Shown here: piece after piece, positions 45,356-54,087 of the stretch
How the letters are laid out: every line of letters starts with the position of its first letter
Position numbering within the stretch: the first letter of the stretch is position 1
From: Prochlorococcus sp. MIT 1307
GTDB taxonomy: Bacteria; Cyanobacteriota; Cyanobacteriia; PCC-6307; Cyanobiaceae
Direction: 5' to 3'
Assembly: GCF_034092395.1 (NCBI RefSeq)
Contig: NZ_CP139301.1
Location: forward strand, 1,178,001 to 1,242,000
Length of the DNA: 64,000 nucleotides
The notes under the pieces: generated by a model
What the model was told of the DNA's origin: nothing
What the model saw: the letters and a program-made list of their open reading frames with translations, nothing else
Databases searched by the model: none
Program-made: the position numbers and the translations under genes

Positions 45356-48300
45356 TCAAGCTGCATCGGGCAAGCCAACAACCTGAGTATGTGCACCTCT
45401 TGCCTGTGTCACTCCAATGGTGCGATTAGATGCACCTATCATCGGTCTTCGATGACTCACAACCAAAAACTGAGCTTGTTCAGCCTGTCTAGCAATCAAT
45501 GCGGATAATCTTTCAACATTGACACCATCTAAAAAGCTATCAACCTCATCTAACGCATAAAAAGGCGAAGGACGAAACCTTTGTAAAGCGAAGAGAAAAC
45601 TCAATGCAGTTAACGACTTTTCTCCTCCAGACATTGCAGCCAGCCTTCTTACTGCTTTTCCCTTGGGGTGGGCAACTAAAGTCAACCCACCTTCTAAAGG
45701 ATCCTCTTTATTATCTAATTGGAGATGACCATCACCTTCTGAAAGACTCGCAAAAATTTCTCGAAAATGAGAATCCACTGCTTCGAAAGCTTCCATGAAG
45801 GCTTCCTGTCGCAACGTAGCTACTGTCTCAATTCGCAGCAAAAGCTCTGACCTCTCTTCACTCAGAGTGCCAAGTCTCTCTGCCAAATCACTTAAACGCT
45901 TATTTAATTCTTCTAATTCCTCAAGTGCAAGCATATTGACTGGTTCCAAAGCTTCCATACGATTTTGTATCGATTGCAAGTCAGCTTGCAGTTTCTCCAA
46001 GCCACCAATCCTTAGCTCATCAGAAATCACAGGAAGCGGTTCTGGAAGAGATTGTGCCAACTCTTGAAGACGAACTATCGAACTGCGTTTCTCTTCTTCT
46101 AATCCGTTTATCTCTTCTCTAAGACGTTCAAGCTTCCACTTTCCCTCTTGAAAAAGTTGCCTCTGATTAGTCAGAGCCGTTTCAGCCGCATCTCTTGCAA
46201 GTCTCTGCTTCCCAAAATTATTTTGTAATTCTTTTTGTTTATCTTCTAAAATATTACGAGATTCTTGCAATTCTTTTTGCTTATTCCTCCACTCTTGATG
46301 AGACAAAGCCAAAGATTGCACTGCTTGTTGCAATCTTTTTTCTTCAGCAATAAGTCCCTTCTTCTGGTCTTCAAGTCTTTCTAATTCTAACTGTCTTTCC
46401 CGCTGCTGATTAAGCAAAGAATCTCTATCTCCTCTGGCAGTTCTCAAAGCTAGATCAGCAGATTCTAAATCAGCTTCTAATTGCTTCCAACTCTGATCCT
46501 CTCCCTGACCATTTAAAAGTTTTTCAGTATCTTCTAAGTCATCCAACTTCAAAAGTAAAGGCTTAATTTCTTTATCAATGATCTCTAATCGCGCTTGATA
46601 TTCTGCTTTAGTCTCTTTTAATGAATTGATACGATCAATTCGTTCTTTACAACGCAGCAAAAGAGGTTTATTAGAACTTTTAGCAGCCATACTTGCTGCC
46701 TCCAAGGCAACTTTACGTTGCTCAAGTGTTGTCAATTCAGATGAAGCCTGCTCTAAAGATTTGCGTTCAAGAACTTCCTCTTCACGACATTGAGCAAGAG
46801 TTTCTCCAAGCTCTAATAGCCTTAATCGGATTGGTTCAAACTCATCACTTTCATTACTTCTCCCAAAACTAAGTCCAATACCTCTATTCGAAAAACTACC
46901 TCCTGTCATTGCTCCACTTTTTTCAATCAACTCACCATCTATAGTCACTGCCCTATTTCGGCCAAGTTGACTGCGAGCCGCGCTGAGATCACTAAAGACC
47001 AAAGTTTCTCCAAAAACATATGCAAAGACATCCCTATAGATAGGGTCAAAATTGATAAGATCAATTGCTCTACCAATTAGGCCTTCACTATGTTTTCTGT
47101 TTTGTAAAGGCCTGCCTCTTTTCAGCACATTATTATTAGAAAGGCCTTGTGACTGCATTTTGTTCAGAGGAAGGAATGTCAAGCGCCCCGCCTTTCGTCT
47201 CTTCAGTAAATCAATCGCTTTAGCGGCTATTCGGTCATCATCAACAACAATCTGCCCTAGTCGTACACCTGCGGCAACCTCTAGTGCAAGGCGATAGCAA
47301 TCATCGACTTCTCCTAATTGCGCCACTGGACCATGTATGCCATCTATGCCCGATTGAAGAAGAAGCCTTAGCGCTCCTGTTCCCCTACTTTCCTGCAAAG
47401 CTTCTTTGCGACTCTCCAAACGTGCAATTTCCTTTTCTAGTCTTCCTTGTTCTTGCTCAAGTCGACTACGGGTTCTTTGCTTAACAGCTAAGGATTCAAC
47501 TAATTCCTTTATCTGATTTTTTTGATGAGAAATAGACTTCAACAGAGAATCCCCTTCCGCTTCAAGTTGCTCTAGTTGCTTAATCACTTGTTTATTCTGA
47601 GCTGAATCTCTCTCTGCATCTAATGTAAATTCCTTGTCTCTGGTATCAATTTGCAGCAACCTTTCCTCCAAAGTTTGTTGCTCATTTTGCAGAGGTTTAA
47701 CTTTAATTTGAAGTTTTTGACGTAGAGCACTTCTCTCTCTCTGGTCTTCAATTAAAACACCAGACCGCCCTGCAACTTCACCAAGTCTTCTTCGGGACAC
47801 CTCAACAGCAGCTTCAGCATTTTTACAAACTTGTTCAGCGGCTTCAAGAAGTTGATTTTTTGAATCATCAATCTTGCTTTTTGTTTTCACTTGTATTGCT
47901 TGACGTTGACTAATCAGAGCTTGACGTTCTACCTGCAACCTTTCTCCTTCTTGCTTGTGAGTTGTAGCTTGGCGTTCTAGTTCACGAGTTTGAGTATCTA
48001 AACCGGCAATTTCTGCTTGAACAGCCAGCAATTTATCTTCGCCTAAAGCCTTCACATTTTGTTGAAGTAATTTTAATTCTTCGGCAGATTGCAAAAGTTT
48101 TTTATCTGCTTCTATAAGTGAAGCCTGATCTCTAGTTTCTTTTTCTTCTAATTTCTTCTGTCGAGCTTTTAAATCACTTAAAGCTTTTTTTGCCTCCTCA
48201 TAACCCAAAACTAATTCCTGTTTCCTCCCCAATTGCAATTGCTCACGCAACTCTTTATAGGTACGAGCTTTGGCACAATCTCTCTCTAAGCGGTTTTTGG

Positions 48301-48964
48301 AAGAAATCAGCTCCTGTTCAACAATCCGACAACGCTCTTGTCTCTCTTGAACATCATCAAGCTTGGTACGAGATTGCTGAATTCGATGGTCAAAAAGTGC
48401 AACACCTGCAAGTTCATCTATCAATCCTCGACGATCCCGATTACTCATGGAAACAATTCGAGTGACATCCCCTTGCATTACGACATTGCTACCTTCTGGA
48501 TCAATTCTGAGACGTCGTAATTGAGTTTGAAGTTGTTGAAGGTTGCATGGCTCGCCATCTGCCGCATAACTGGAGCTATAAGAACCGCCAGGCATAATCC
48601 TGAGGCGTCGAGTAACTGTCCACTCCTTTTGATCTGATTTGATCCAAGGGCCATCTTCAGGCGGCTCTAAGCCTTCCTCAGCTGAATCTGGATGCCAATC
48701 ACTCAGGTCAAACCTCACACTAACTTCAGTTTCTGCAGATTTACCTGCTCGTAAAACGCCACTATTGACAAGGTCTGGCAAGCGATCTGCCCGCATTCCT
48801 CGACTAGTTGCCAACCCTAGGCAAAACAAAACACCATCCAAGATATTACTTTTTCCTGAACCATTAGGCCCAGTAACTACTGTGAATCCCTCCTCAAGTG
48901 GGATTGTCATCGCCCCACCGAAGGACTTGAAATGCGCTAGCTCGACCTGATTGATATGAACCAA
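45356..48964 (-). CDS. smc: Chromosome segregation ATPase SMC
   Basis: A 1202-residue protein with Walker A GPNGSGKSN (residues 32-40), two long coiled-coil halves and a central hinge (around GTGALRLLLQSGIDGIHGPV to VAAGVRLGQIVVDDDRIAAK). The C-terminal signature is LAAMSGGEKSLTALSFLFAL and Walker B is PFYALDEVDSFLDGVNVERL. It is the SMC core of condensin-like complexes organising chromosomes. ScpA and ScpB were not seen in this window. Confidence 0.97.
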   Translation of the reverse strand: MVHINQVELAHFKSFGGAMTIPLEEGFTVVTGPNGSGKSNILDGVLFCLGLATSRGMRADRLPDLVNSGVLRAGKSAETEVSVRFDLSDWHPDSAEEGLEPPEDGPWIKSDQKEWTVTRRLRIMPGGSYSSSYAADGEPCNLQQLQTQLRRLRIDPEGSNVVMQGDVTRIVSMSNRDRRGLIDELAGVALFDHRIQQSRTKLDDVQERQERCRIVEQELISSKNRLERDCAKARTYKELREQLQLGRKQELVLGYEEAKKALSDLKARQKKLEEKETRDQASLIEADKKLLQSAEELKLLQQNVKALGEDKLLAVQAEIAGLDTQTRELERQATTHKQEGERLQVERQALISQRQAIQVKTKSKIDDSKNQLLEAAEQVCKNAEAAVEVSRRRLGEVAGRSGVLIEDQRERSALRQKLQIKVKPLQNEQQTLEERLLQIDTRDKEFTLDAERDSAQNKQVIKQLEQLEAEGDSLLKSISHQKNQIKELVESLAVKQRTRSRLEQEQGRLEKEIARLESRKEALQESRGTGALRLLLQSGIDGIHGPVAQLGEVDDCYRLALEVAAGVRLGQIVVDDDRIAAKAIDLLKRRKAGRLTFLPLNKMQSQGLSNNNVLKRGRPLQNRKHSEGLIGRAIDLINFDPIYRDVFAYVFGETLVFSDLSAARSQLGRNRAVTIDGELIEKSGAMTGGSFSNRGIGLSFGRSNESDEFEPIRLRLLELGETLAQCREEEVLERKSLEQASSELTTLEQRKVALEAASMAAKSSNKPLLLRCKERIDRINSLKETKAEYQARLEIIDKEIKPLLLKLDDLEDTEKLLNGQGEDQSWKQLEADLESADLALRTARGDRDSLLNQQRERQLELERLEDQKKGLIAEEKRLQQAVQSLALSHQEWRNKQKELQESRNILEDKQKELQNNFGKQRLARDAAETALTNQRQLFQEGKWKLERLREEINGLEEEKRSSIVRLQELAQSLPEPLPVISDELRIGGLEKLQADLQSIQNRMEALEPVNMLALEELEELNKRLSDLAERLGTLSEERSELLLRIETVATLRQEAFMEAFEAVDSHFREIFASLSEGDGHLQLDNKEDPLEGGLTLVAHPKGKAVRRLAAMSGGEKSLTALSFLFALQRFRPSPFYALDEVDSFLDGVNVERLSALIARQAEQAQFLVVSHRRPMIGASNRTIGVTQARGAHTQVVGLPDAA

Positions 48965-49029
48965 CAGGAATCAGGTCAAAAGCGAACTGACGTTAGCGAA
49001 ACATTCGAGAAGCTCAAGTAGATCTTTAC

Positions 49030-49416
49030 CTAATCGAAGTCAGATTCTGATAAGGAGAACAGTTGGCAAAGAGAATTCTTGATTTCCAAAGTGCCCACGA
49101 TCTCATTGCTATGGAGTCGTATTCGGATCGGATGAATATCATCATCTGGTAATTCGCCCAAATAAATACCGCCTATTAATCTTCGAACCTTTCCTCTCCC
49201 TTTAGTCAGGTCAGCTTCTTGAATTTCTAACCAGGCAAGCCGATGAGGAGGAAGAGCAACAACTTTCTGTGCAGGGAGACCTAAAGCTGGAAAAGTTAAT
49301 AGACGCCAACTTCTACAAAAACCTTTATCTTCTAACAACAAATCAAAATGAACTCCTAAAGGATCATCTGGAGCGCAAGTGTGCTCAAGCAAGACCCAAT
49401 GGTTTTGCTTATCCAT
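49030..49416 (-). CDS. Small protein resembling a LigD-type phosphoesterase fold
   Basis: A 128-residue protein, MDKQNHWVLLEHTCAPDDPL GVHFDLLLEDKGFCRSWRLL, with a basic middle (HRLAWLEIQEADLTKGRGKV). The spacing of His, Glu-His and HFDLLLE resembles the core of the DNA ligase D 3'-phosphoesterase domain (QEHxAxxLHxDLRLE), though the family's conserved R of DLRLE is absent. I offer this only as a possibility; it is otherwise a conserved hypothetical protein. Confidence 0.5.
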   Translation of the reverse strand: MDKQNHWVLLEHTCAPDDPLGVHFDLLLEDKGFCRSWRLLTFPALGLPAQKVVALPPHRLAWLEIQEADLTKGRGKVRRLIGGIYLGELPDDDIHPIRIRLHSNEIVGTLEIKNSLCQLFSLSESDFD

Positions 49417-49545
49417 AAAAAAACTCAGGCAAGTCTATTGCTCTCGTGACGAAGTTGGCTGAACAAAACCTCGTCTTGAGAGATAGAAGCCATTACCTCA
49501 AAGAATCAGGCTCAAGCTAGTCCAACATTAAATTTGGACTTTCTC

Positions 49546-49768
49546 TTAGTCTTGAGGAACAAATCTCAAGGCAATCAAAAGCAGGCTTCCAGCACCTGCT
49601 ATGGCTGCGGCAATCATTCCGAGAGAAGTAGGAAGAGTACTCGAAGCAAAAAGCATTCCGGACAGGCCCACGTACATGACCAATAATAAGCATCAAAAGA
49701 TCTTTAGCACTAGAACCAATTATTAGGCAATAAATGTAAGCAAAGACGACGCGAAGATTTTCTTTCAT
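49546..49768 (-). pseudogene. Possible frameshifted small membrane protein gene
   Basis: A frame from ATG at 49768 reads MKENLRVVFAYIYCLIIGSS then AKDLLMLIIGHVRGP. A different frame continues with VMYVGLSGMLFASSTLPTSL then GMIAAAIAGAGSLLLIALRF and VPQD before the TAA at 49546-49548. Both halves look like membrane protein. The length from first start to final stop is 223 bases, not a multiple of three. A single-base change near 49675-49700 would join them into a protein of about 74 residues. It may be a sequencing error, a real lesion, or programmed shifting. Confidence 0.45.
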
Positions 49769-49899
49769 TTTCACGCTCCAAAGCAGCGCAAAAACGTGAC
49801 ACCGGTGTTGCTGCCTTGTTTGAAAATGAAAAACCGATGCCAAGAAGGGTTTCCCTAAAGCAAAAGCTTCTCTAGGCTTTGCACAATTGTCAGGGTTTT

Positions 49900-50364
49900 A
49901 TGGAATCCAAGAATTCCGCATCCTGCGAGCCGCAAAACGTGGTTGAGACTGCTCCAAATAATGATCAAAATCTCTCAGATCAATGGTTCAGTGATCGTTT
50001 TGAAAGCTTGCTACCTAGAATTCAAGAGCATTGGCCAGACTTGGCCAAACAAACTCTAGAGGCAACTCGTGGCAGTCTTGATGAAGTAGTTCGGGTGATT
50101 TCGCAACACTCAGGGAAAAACACCCAAGGCGTCCAGGAGCAATTAGAAGATTTATTCCATTCTGCAACTGATAAAACAAAAGATATTGCAGAAAGCTTGG
50201 AACCTTTAGAAAAACAACTAGAAGAACTTCTTGATGAATTAAACAGCACCCTCAGGCCAAGAATAGAAAGTCCAGTCAGAGAACGTCCCTTACTGGCCAT
50301 TGGCATAGCAGCAGGAATAGGAATAGTGCTAGGAGTCCTAATGTCTGGAGGCAGAAGATCCTAA
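49900..50364 (+). CDS. DUF883/YqjD-like membrane-tethered protein
   Basis: About 154 residues from ATG at 49900 (MESKNSASCEPQNVVET). The body is a long amphipathic helix (EQLEDLFHSATDKTKDIAES LEPLEKQLEELLDEL). The C-terminus is RERPLLAIGIAAGIGIVLGV, one transmembrane helix. This layout recalls DUF883/ElaB/YqjD ribosome-membrane-tethering proteins. The stop overlaps the next gene as TAATG. Confidence 0.6.
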   Translation: MESKNSASCEPQNVVETAPNNDQNLSDQWFSDRFESLLPRIQEHWPDLAKQTLEATRGSLDEVVRVISQHSGKNTQGVQEQLEDLFHSATDKTKDIAESLEPLEKQLEELLDELNSTLRPRIESPVRERPLLAIGIAAGIGIVLGVLMSGGRRS

Positions 50365-50750
50365 TGAGCGAATCGCAACGCCCTCGTGGACTAGGAGCGG
50401 CTGCACGTGTGACTGCTTTGGCAAGTTCAGTGATGGACCTTCATGTGCGTATCGCCTTGCAAGAAATGGATAGAGAGAAACGCCGTTTGATTAGTGGCGG
50501 CATTTTTCTCGCAATGGGAGCCATTTTCATGCTCTTTGCATTGTTGGCATTGGAAATAATGCTGGTTATTTGGATGAAAAACACATTGAATTGGCAACTT
50601 GAATGGATTTTGCTTGGTTTAGGGCTAATTGATTTAGCACTAGCTGGTCTCAGTTTGAGAATCGGAGGATATCTTGCTAAAGGTCCATATTTACCAGAAA
50701 CTCTGGAAGGCCTTTCCCGAACAACTAAAGCAGTCTTAGGAAAATCCTAA
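50364..50750 (+). CDS. Phage-holin-family (holin-X-like) membrane protein
   Basis: A 128-residue protein with two central helices (FLAMGAIFMLFALLALEIML and WILLGLGLIDLALAGLSLRI). The N-terminus is RGLGAAARVTALASSVMDLH. The arrangement matches the DUF1469/holin-X family often encoded with a DUF883-like partner. A role in envelope stability is likely, not holin lysis. It starts on the last base of the preceding gene. Confidence 0.7.
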   Translation: MSESQRPRGLGAAARVTALASSVMDLHVRIALQEMDREKRRLISGGIFLAMGAIFMLFALLALEIMLVIWMKNTLNWQLEWILLGLGLIDLALAGLSLRIGGYLAKGPYLPETLEGLSRTTKAVLGKS

Positions 50751-50752
50751 AT

Positions 50753-51877
50753 TTAGTGAATTAAATATTTCAACCACCGACAATCAATTCCTCCATTATT
50801 CACAGAAAAACGACGACTAGATTTCATTCGTATCGAACTGCTTAATTCTGGATTCCCATTTAGCAACCAAAATTGCCAACCCGATGCATTTTTTTTAAGA
50901 AAAATCCCAAGTGCTTCATAAAGCAATTTCAAATCTTCATCAGCTCCAAGTCTCTTCCCATAAGGCGGATTACATACAATGAACCCATGTTGCTTAGGTA
51001 AAGAAAGTTTTGCGAAAGGAATATTTTGTATCCGGATAAATTTATCAAGCCCTGCTGCTTCAACATTGTCCTTCGCTTGCTTAGCTACCTGAGCATCTTT
51101 CTCACAACCAAGAATCAATGGCAGTTTTCTGTCTAGAACTTCCAATCGCCTGATTTGATTTTTTTCCTTTTGCCAAAGACTTGGATCAAAATCAGCCCAG
51201 CCTTCCAAAAGATAAGAACGGTGTAACCCTGGAGATAACCCCAAAGCAAGGCTAACTGCTTCTATAAGTAAGGTTCCAGATCCGCATAATGGATCTACTA
51301 ATGGAACACTTCCATCCCAAGCACTTAAACGCATAAGGCCTGCAGCAAGATTTTCTTTTAACGGCGCAACTCCCATTGCAGCCCTATAACCTCGCTTATG
51401 AAGACTTCCTGCTGATCCATCCAAGCTCAAAATTCCACCAAATTGATTTAAATGCAAATGCAAACAAATATCTGGTTTGTCAAGAGCTATATCAGAGCGT
51501 TTTCCAAAACAACTTCTTTGCCAGTCAACCACTGCATTCTTTACTTGCAACGCCGAGTAATGACTATGCCTTAAGCCATCAGATCTGCCTGAAACATCAA
51601 CTCTAAAAGACATTGATGTGGGTAGCCACCGTTCCCAATCCAAACAGTTTTGAACGGCAGAATAAAGAGTGTTAGGGCTATCACAAGGAAATCGAGCCAT
51701 CTCGCGCAAAAGACGAAAAGGCAATCGCGCTTGCAAATGCAACCGATAAAAACAGGACATATCTCCTTCAAAAGAAACACTCCTCCTATGAGCTTTTACA
51801 GACTTCGCTCCTAGCGAGATCAACTCTCGAACCCCCTCTTCTTCTAACCCTTCAGGAAGGACAGCAATACCTTGCAT
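50753..51877 (-). CDS. THUMP-domain RNA methyltransferase (RlmKL N-terminal-like)
   Basis: A 374-residue protein. Residues 1-150 are an N-terminal RNA-binding region (LPEGLEEEGVRELISLGAKS VKAHRRSV). The methyltransferase has the DPLCGSGTLLIEAVSLALGL motif and the IVCNPPYGKRLG catalytic motif (NPPY) typical of N-methyltransfer. It probably methylates a 23S rRNA guanine, as E. coli RlmL does. It is convergent with the holin-X-like gene and three bases away from its stop. Confidence 0.85.
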   Translation of the reverse strand: MQGIAVLPEGLEEEGVRELISLGAKSVKAHRRSVSFEGDMSCFYRLHLQARLPFRLLREMARFPCDSPNTLYSAVQNCLDWERWLPTSMSFRVDVSGRSDGLRHSHYSALQVKNAVVDWQRSCFGKRSDIALDKPDICLHLHLNQFGGILSLDGSAGSLHKRGYRAAMGVAPLKENLAAGLMRLSAWDGSVPLVDPLCGSGTLLIEAVSLALGLSPGLHRSYLLEGWADFDPSLWQKEKNQIRRLEVLDRKLPLILGCEKDAQVAKQAKDNVEAAGLDKFIRIQNIPFAKLSLPKQHGFIVCNPPYGKRLGADEDLKLLYEALGIFLKKNASGWQFWLLNGNPELSSSIRMKSSRRFSVNNGGIDCRWLKYLIH

Positions 51878-51956
51878 TGATCGCTCAAATTAGCTTGTAA
51901 AAATTCTGTTCAATTTAGATATTGAAAACAAATCAAAAAACCTGCAAGAATAAATA

Positions 51957-52209
51957 TGTCCATCTTTTTTGGACTAGGTGATCCACACCAGTGTCTCGGA
52001 CAGCGGTTCGATTCCGCTCAGCTCCATTAACTTTGTGGGGCTGCAATGGTTTCGACGGGGTATGAGGAGGGTAACTGAAACCTGCTCGGTTAGAGCAAAC
52101 CCATAAACGCTAACAACATCGTTAGTTTCTCCCGTCAGACAGCCCCTGTCGCTGCTTGACCTTTTAAAGGAGATGGGGTGAGGTCAGCCTTATCACCCAA
52201 TTGATCCAT
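51957..52209 (+). ncRNA. ssrA: Permuted two-piece tmRNA (ssrA)
   Basis: The acceptor piece comes first: a GTCCA/TGGAC hairpin start, TψC arm AGCGG TTCGATT CCGCT (52002-52018), acceptor strand CAGCTCC and discriminator A at 52026. Ten bases later the coding piece begins at 52037 with GGGGCTG, which pairs with that acceptor strand. The resume codon is GCT at 52109 and the tag reads ANNIVSFSRQTAPVAA with TGA at 52157. The gene order is circularly permuted, as in other marine picocyanobacteria. tmRNA rescues stalled ribosomes and tags peptides for proteolysis. Outer boundaries are approximate. Confidence 0.95.
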
Positions 52210-52233
52210 GGGGGCTGGAAGGCCCCCTCTTTG
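52210..52233 (+). terminator. Terminator hairpin after tmRNA
   Basis: GGGGGC (52210-52215) pairs with GCCCCC (52222-52227) around TGGAAG and is followed by TCTTTG. It sits at the end of the tmRNA coding piece and may double as its last structural stem. Confidence 0.65.
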
Positions 52234-52359
52234 ATTGCAAAAATAGACTTCAGTTCTGATGACCAGCCCTGAGAATTCTTTGAAGACCTGAACCTAGATG
52301 AATAAAATATTAAATAAATAGCTATAATTGAAAAATTTCTAATTAAGAATACAGAAAAG

Positions 52360-53904
52360 TCAATTCAAACAATCAATCATTTCATTATCAATTGCTGTTT
52401 GGTCATCATTATGAATAGATATGAACAAAGAATTTGATATCGATTGCCTAGGCTGAAGGCATAGAGCCTCTTCTCTTTTTCTAACTGTTTGACTTGTATG
52501 ATCTGAGGGATTACCATAGTACAAAATTATTTTATTGTTAAGTTCTGAATTATTCTTTAATTCATCAACAACCTTGTTTCTAGCTACAGGGGTTAAATTA
52601 TCTAAATCACCAAAGTAATATTCAGGCAAATCAATAGCTAAACAGCCTTTATTACAAATATTTGATTCGCGAAGATATTCTGCAAAGCTCTTAAAATTAA
52701 TCAAAGGCATAGTCTTATTTTTTACTTTTGCATAAGATATAGCAATGTTTCCAATTAACATTAAGCTAAAGATGAGAGTCAGCAAGCGTTTAAAAAAAGA
52801 TCTATTTTCACTAACACTTAATATATAAGCAAAGAAATTCGAAATTAAAATTGTCGTAGCAGGAAGTAATACTATATAATTTCTGGGAGTAGATAGTGAA
52901 ACACGTAAATCAATCACTGCAAGAGCAGCCAAAAAAAGAAGAATTAGTGTCAATATAAAAATTGATTCATACTTTTGAATTCTAACCTTAGAGTTTGGAA
53001 TAACTTTTACATGCTTACGCTTAAAGTATAAAATAATACTAAAGGCTACAATGCTACAAGAAACAATCCATATAAATATCGATGTTTGGTCACGGTAAGC
53101 GAGCAGTGGTATGCATCCAATTAAATATTCATTTATTGTCCCCACAATAGGCAAAATAGTAATCCAACCTATCCTATTTAAATTACTATTGCCAACGTTA
53201 TGCAAGACAGGCCAAATAGAAATCAAGCATATTAAACATATGATCTTCCAACGTTTTGGCTCAACCTTGTTATCAAAATAATTTAGAATAGCCATAAGGT
53301 ATGCATATATCAAACCAAAATAATGCGTAAGAGATAATAAAATTGTTGATAGATAATAAAAAGCATTTAACCTATTTAATGCTGCTTTGTTATGTTCTAG
53401 TTTATGTGAAAATACATTTTCTCTAAGCCTTAAGAAAAAAATTGTTGTTGTTGAAGCCAAAAGAAGAAGTAGGCTATAATTACGAGATTCTTGGGAATAA
53501 TAAATAAAGCTAGGTGCTGTTAAAACTAATAGGAAGTTAAAAAACCTACGTAATGATCTAGTTCTTAAAGCTTCATGAATAAAGATACCTAATGTGCATG
53601 ATGAAAAAATAAGGCTAAGAGTTCTAGTGCTGCTTTCGAAGTTTCCAAATTGATCAATCCAAATTTTCAATAAAATTTGATATAATGGAGGGTGTGTATC
53701 TGGAAGGATCCAATTAATAAATAAATTCACCCAATTATCACTCGATGCACTTATTGAAAAAATTTCATCTCCCCAGTAGGAGTAGCCACTGAATATGCAA
53801 ATAAGAGATACACATATAAAGGCCGAACTTAAGAAAAATGTTAATAATATTATGTTATTTCTTGGATTTAAGTTCAGTATTTTCATTCTAGTATATTTAG
53901 ACAA
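52360..53904 (-). CDS. GT39-like integral membrane glycosyltransferase (GT-C)
   Basis: A 514-residue protein with about ten transmembrane helices. The first loop carries YSYWGDEIFS (Asp46-Glu47) and later DTHPPLYQILLKIW (Asp69, His71), the DE...HPPLY pattern of PMT/ArnT-type GT-C enzymes. These use polyprenyl-phosphate sugars on the outer face. Substrate and acceptor are unknown. It is the first gene of the AT-rich region downstream of tmRNA, about 125 bases from the terminator. Confidence 0.8.
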   Translation of the reverse strand: MSKYTRMKILNLNPRNNIILLTFFLSSAFICVSLICIFSGYSYWGDEIFSISASSDNWVNLFINWILPDTHPPLYQILLKIWIDQFGNFESSTRTLSLIFSSCTLGIFIHEALRTRSLRRFFNFLLVLTAPSFIYYSQESRNYSLLLLLASTTTIFFLRLRENVFSHKLEHNKAALNRLNAFYYLSTILLSLTHYFGLIYAYLMAILNYFDNKVEPKRWKIICLICLISIWPVLHNVGNSNLNRIGWITILPIVGTINEYLIGCIPLLAYRDQTSIFIWIVSCSIVAFSIILYFKRKHVKVIPNSKVRIQKYESIFILTLILLFLAALAVIDLRVSLSTPRNYIVLLPATTILISNFFAYILSVSENRSFFKRLLTLIFSLMLIGNIAISYAKVKNKTMPLINFKSFAEYLRESNICNKGCLAIDLPEYYFGDLDNLTPVARNKVVDELKNNSELNNKIILYYGNPSDHTSQTVRKREEALCLQPRQSISNSLFISIHNDDQTAIDNEMIDCLN

Positions 53905-54087
53905 TGCAAATATTATATAATTGCGTGCTTTTTTTCTAGATGCCTTTAGATAATTTATTTATAATCAGTTTTATCTTTAAATCATTTTAATTATGAAGGG
54001 CATAGTGGTGGGTAGGGCCTCAAACAGCTATTTAATAGAAATAAAGAGGCAACGGAGCAATCAAATCAAATAGGCTTAAATTAGTCT

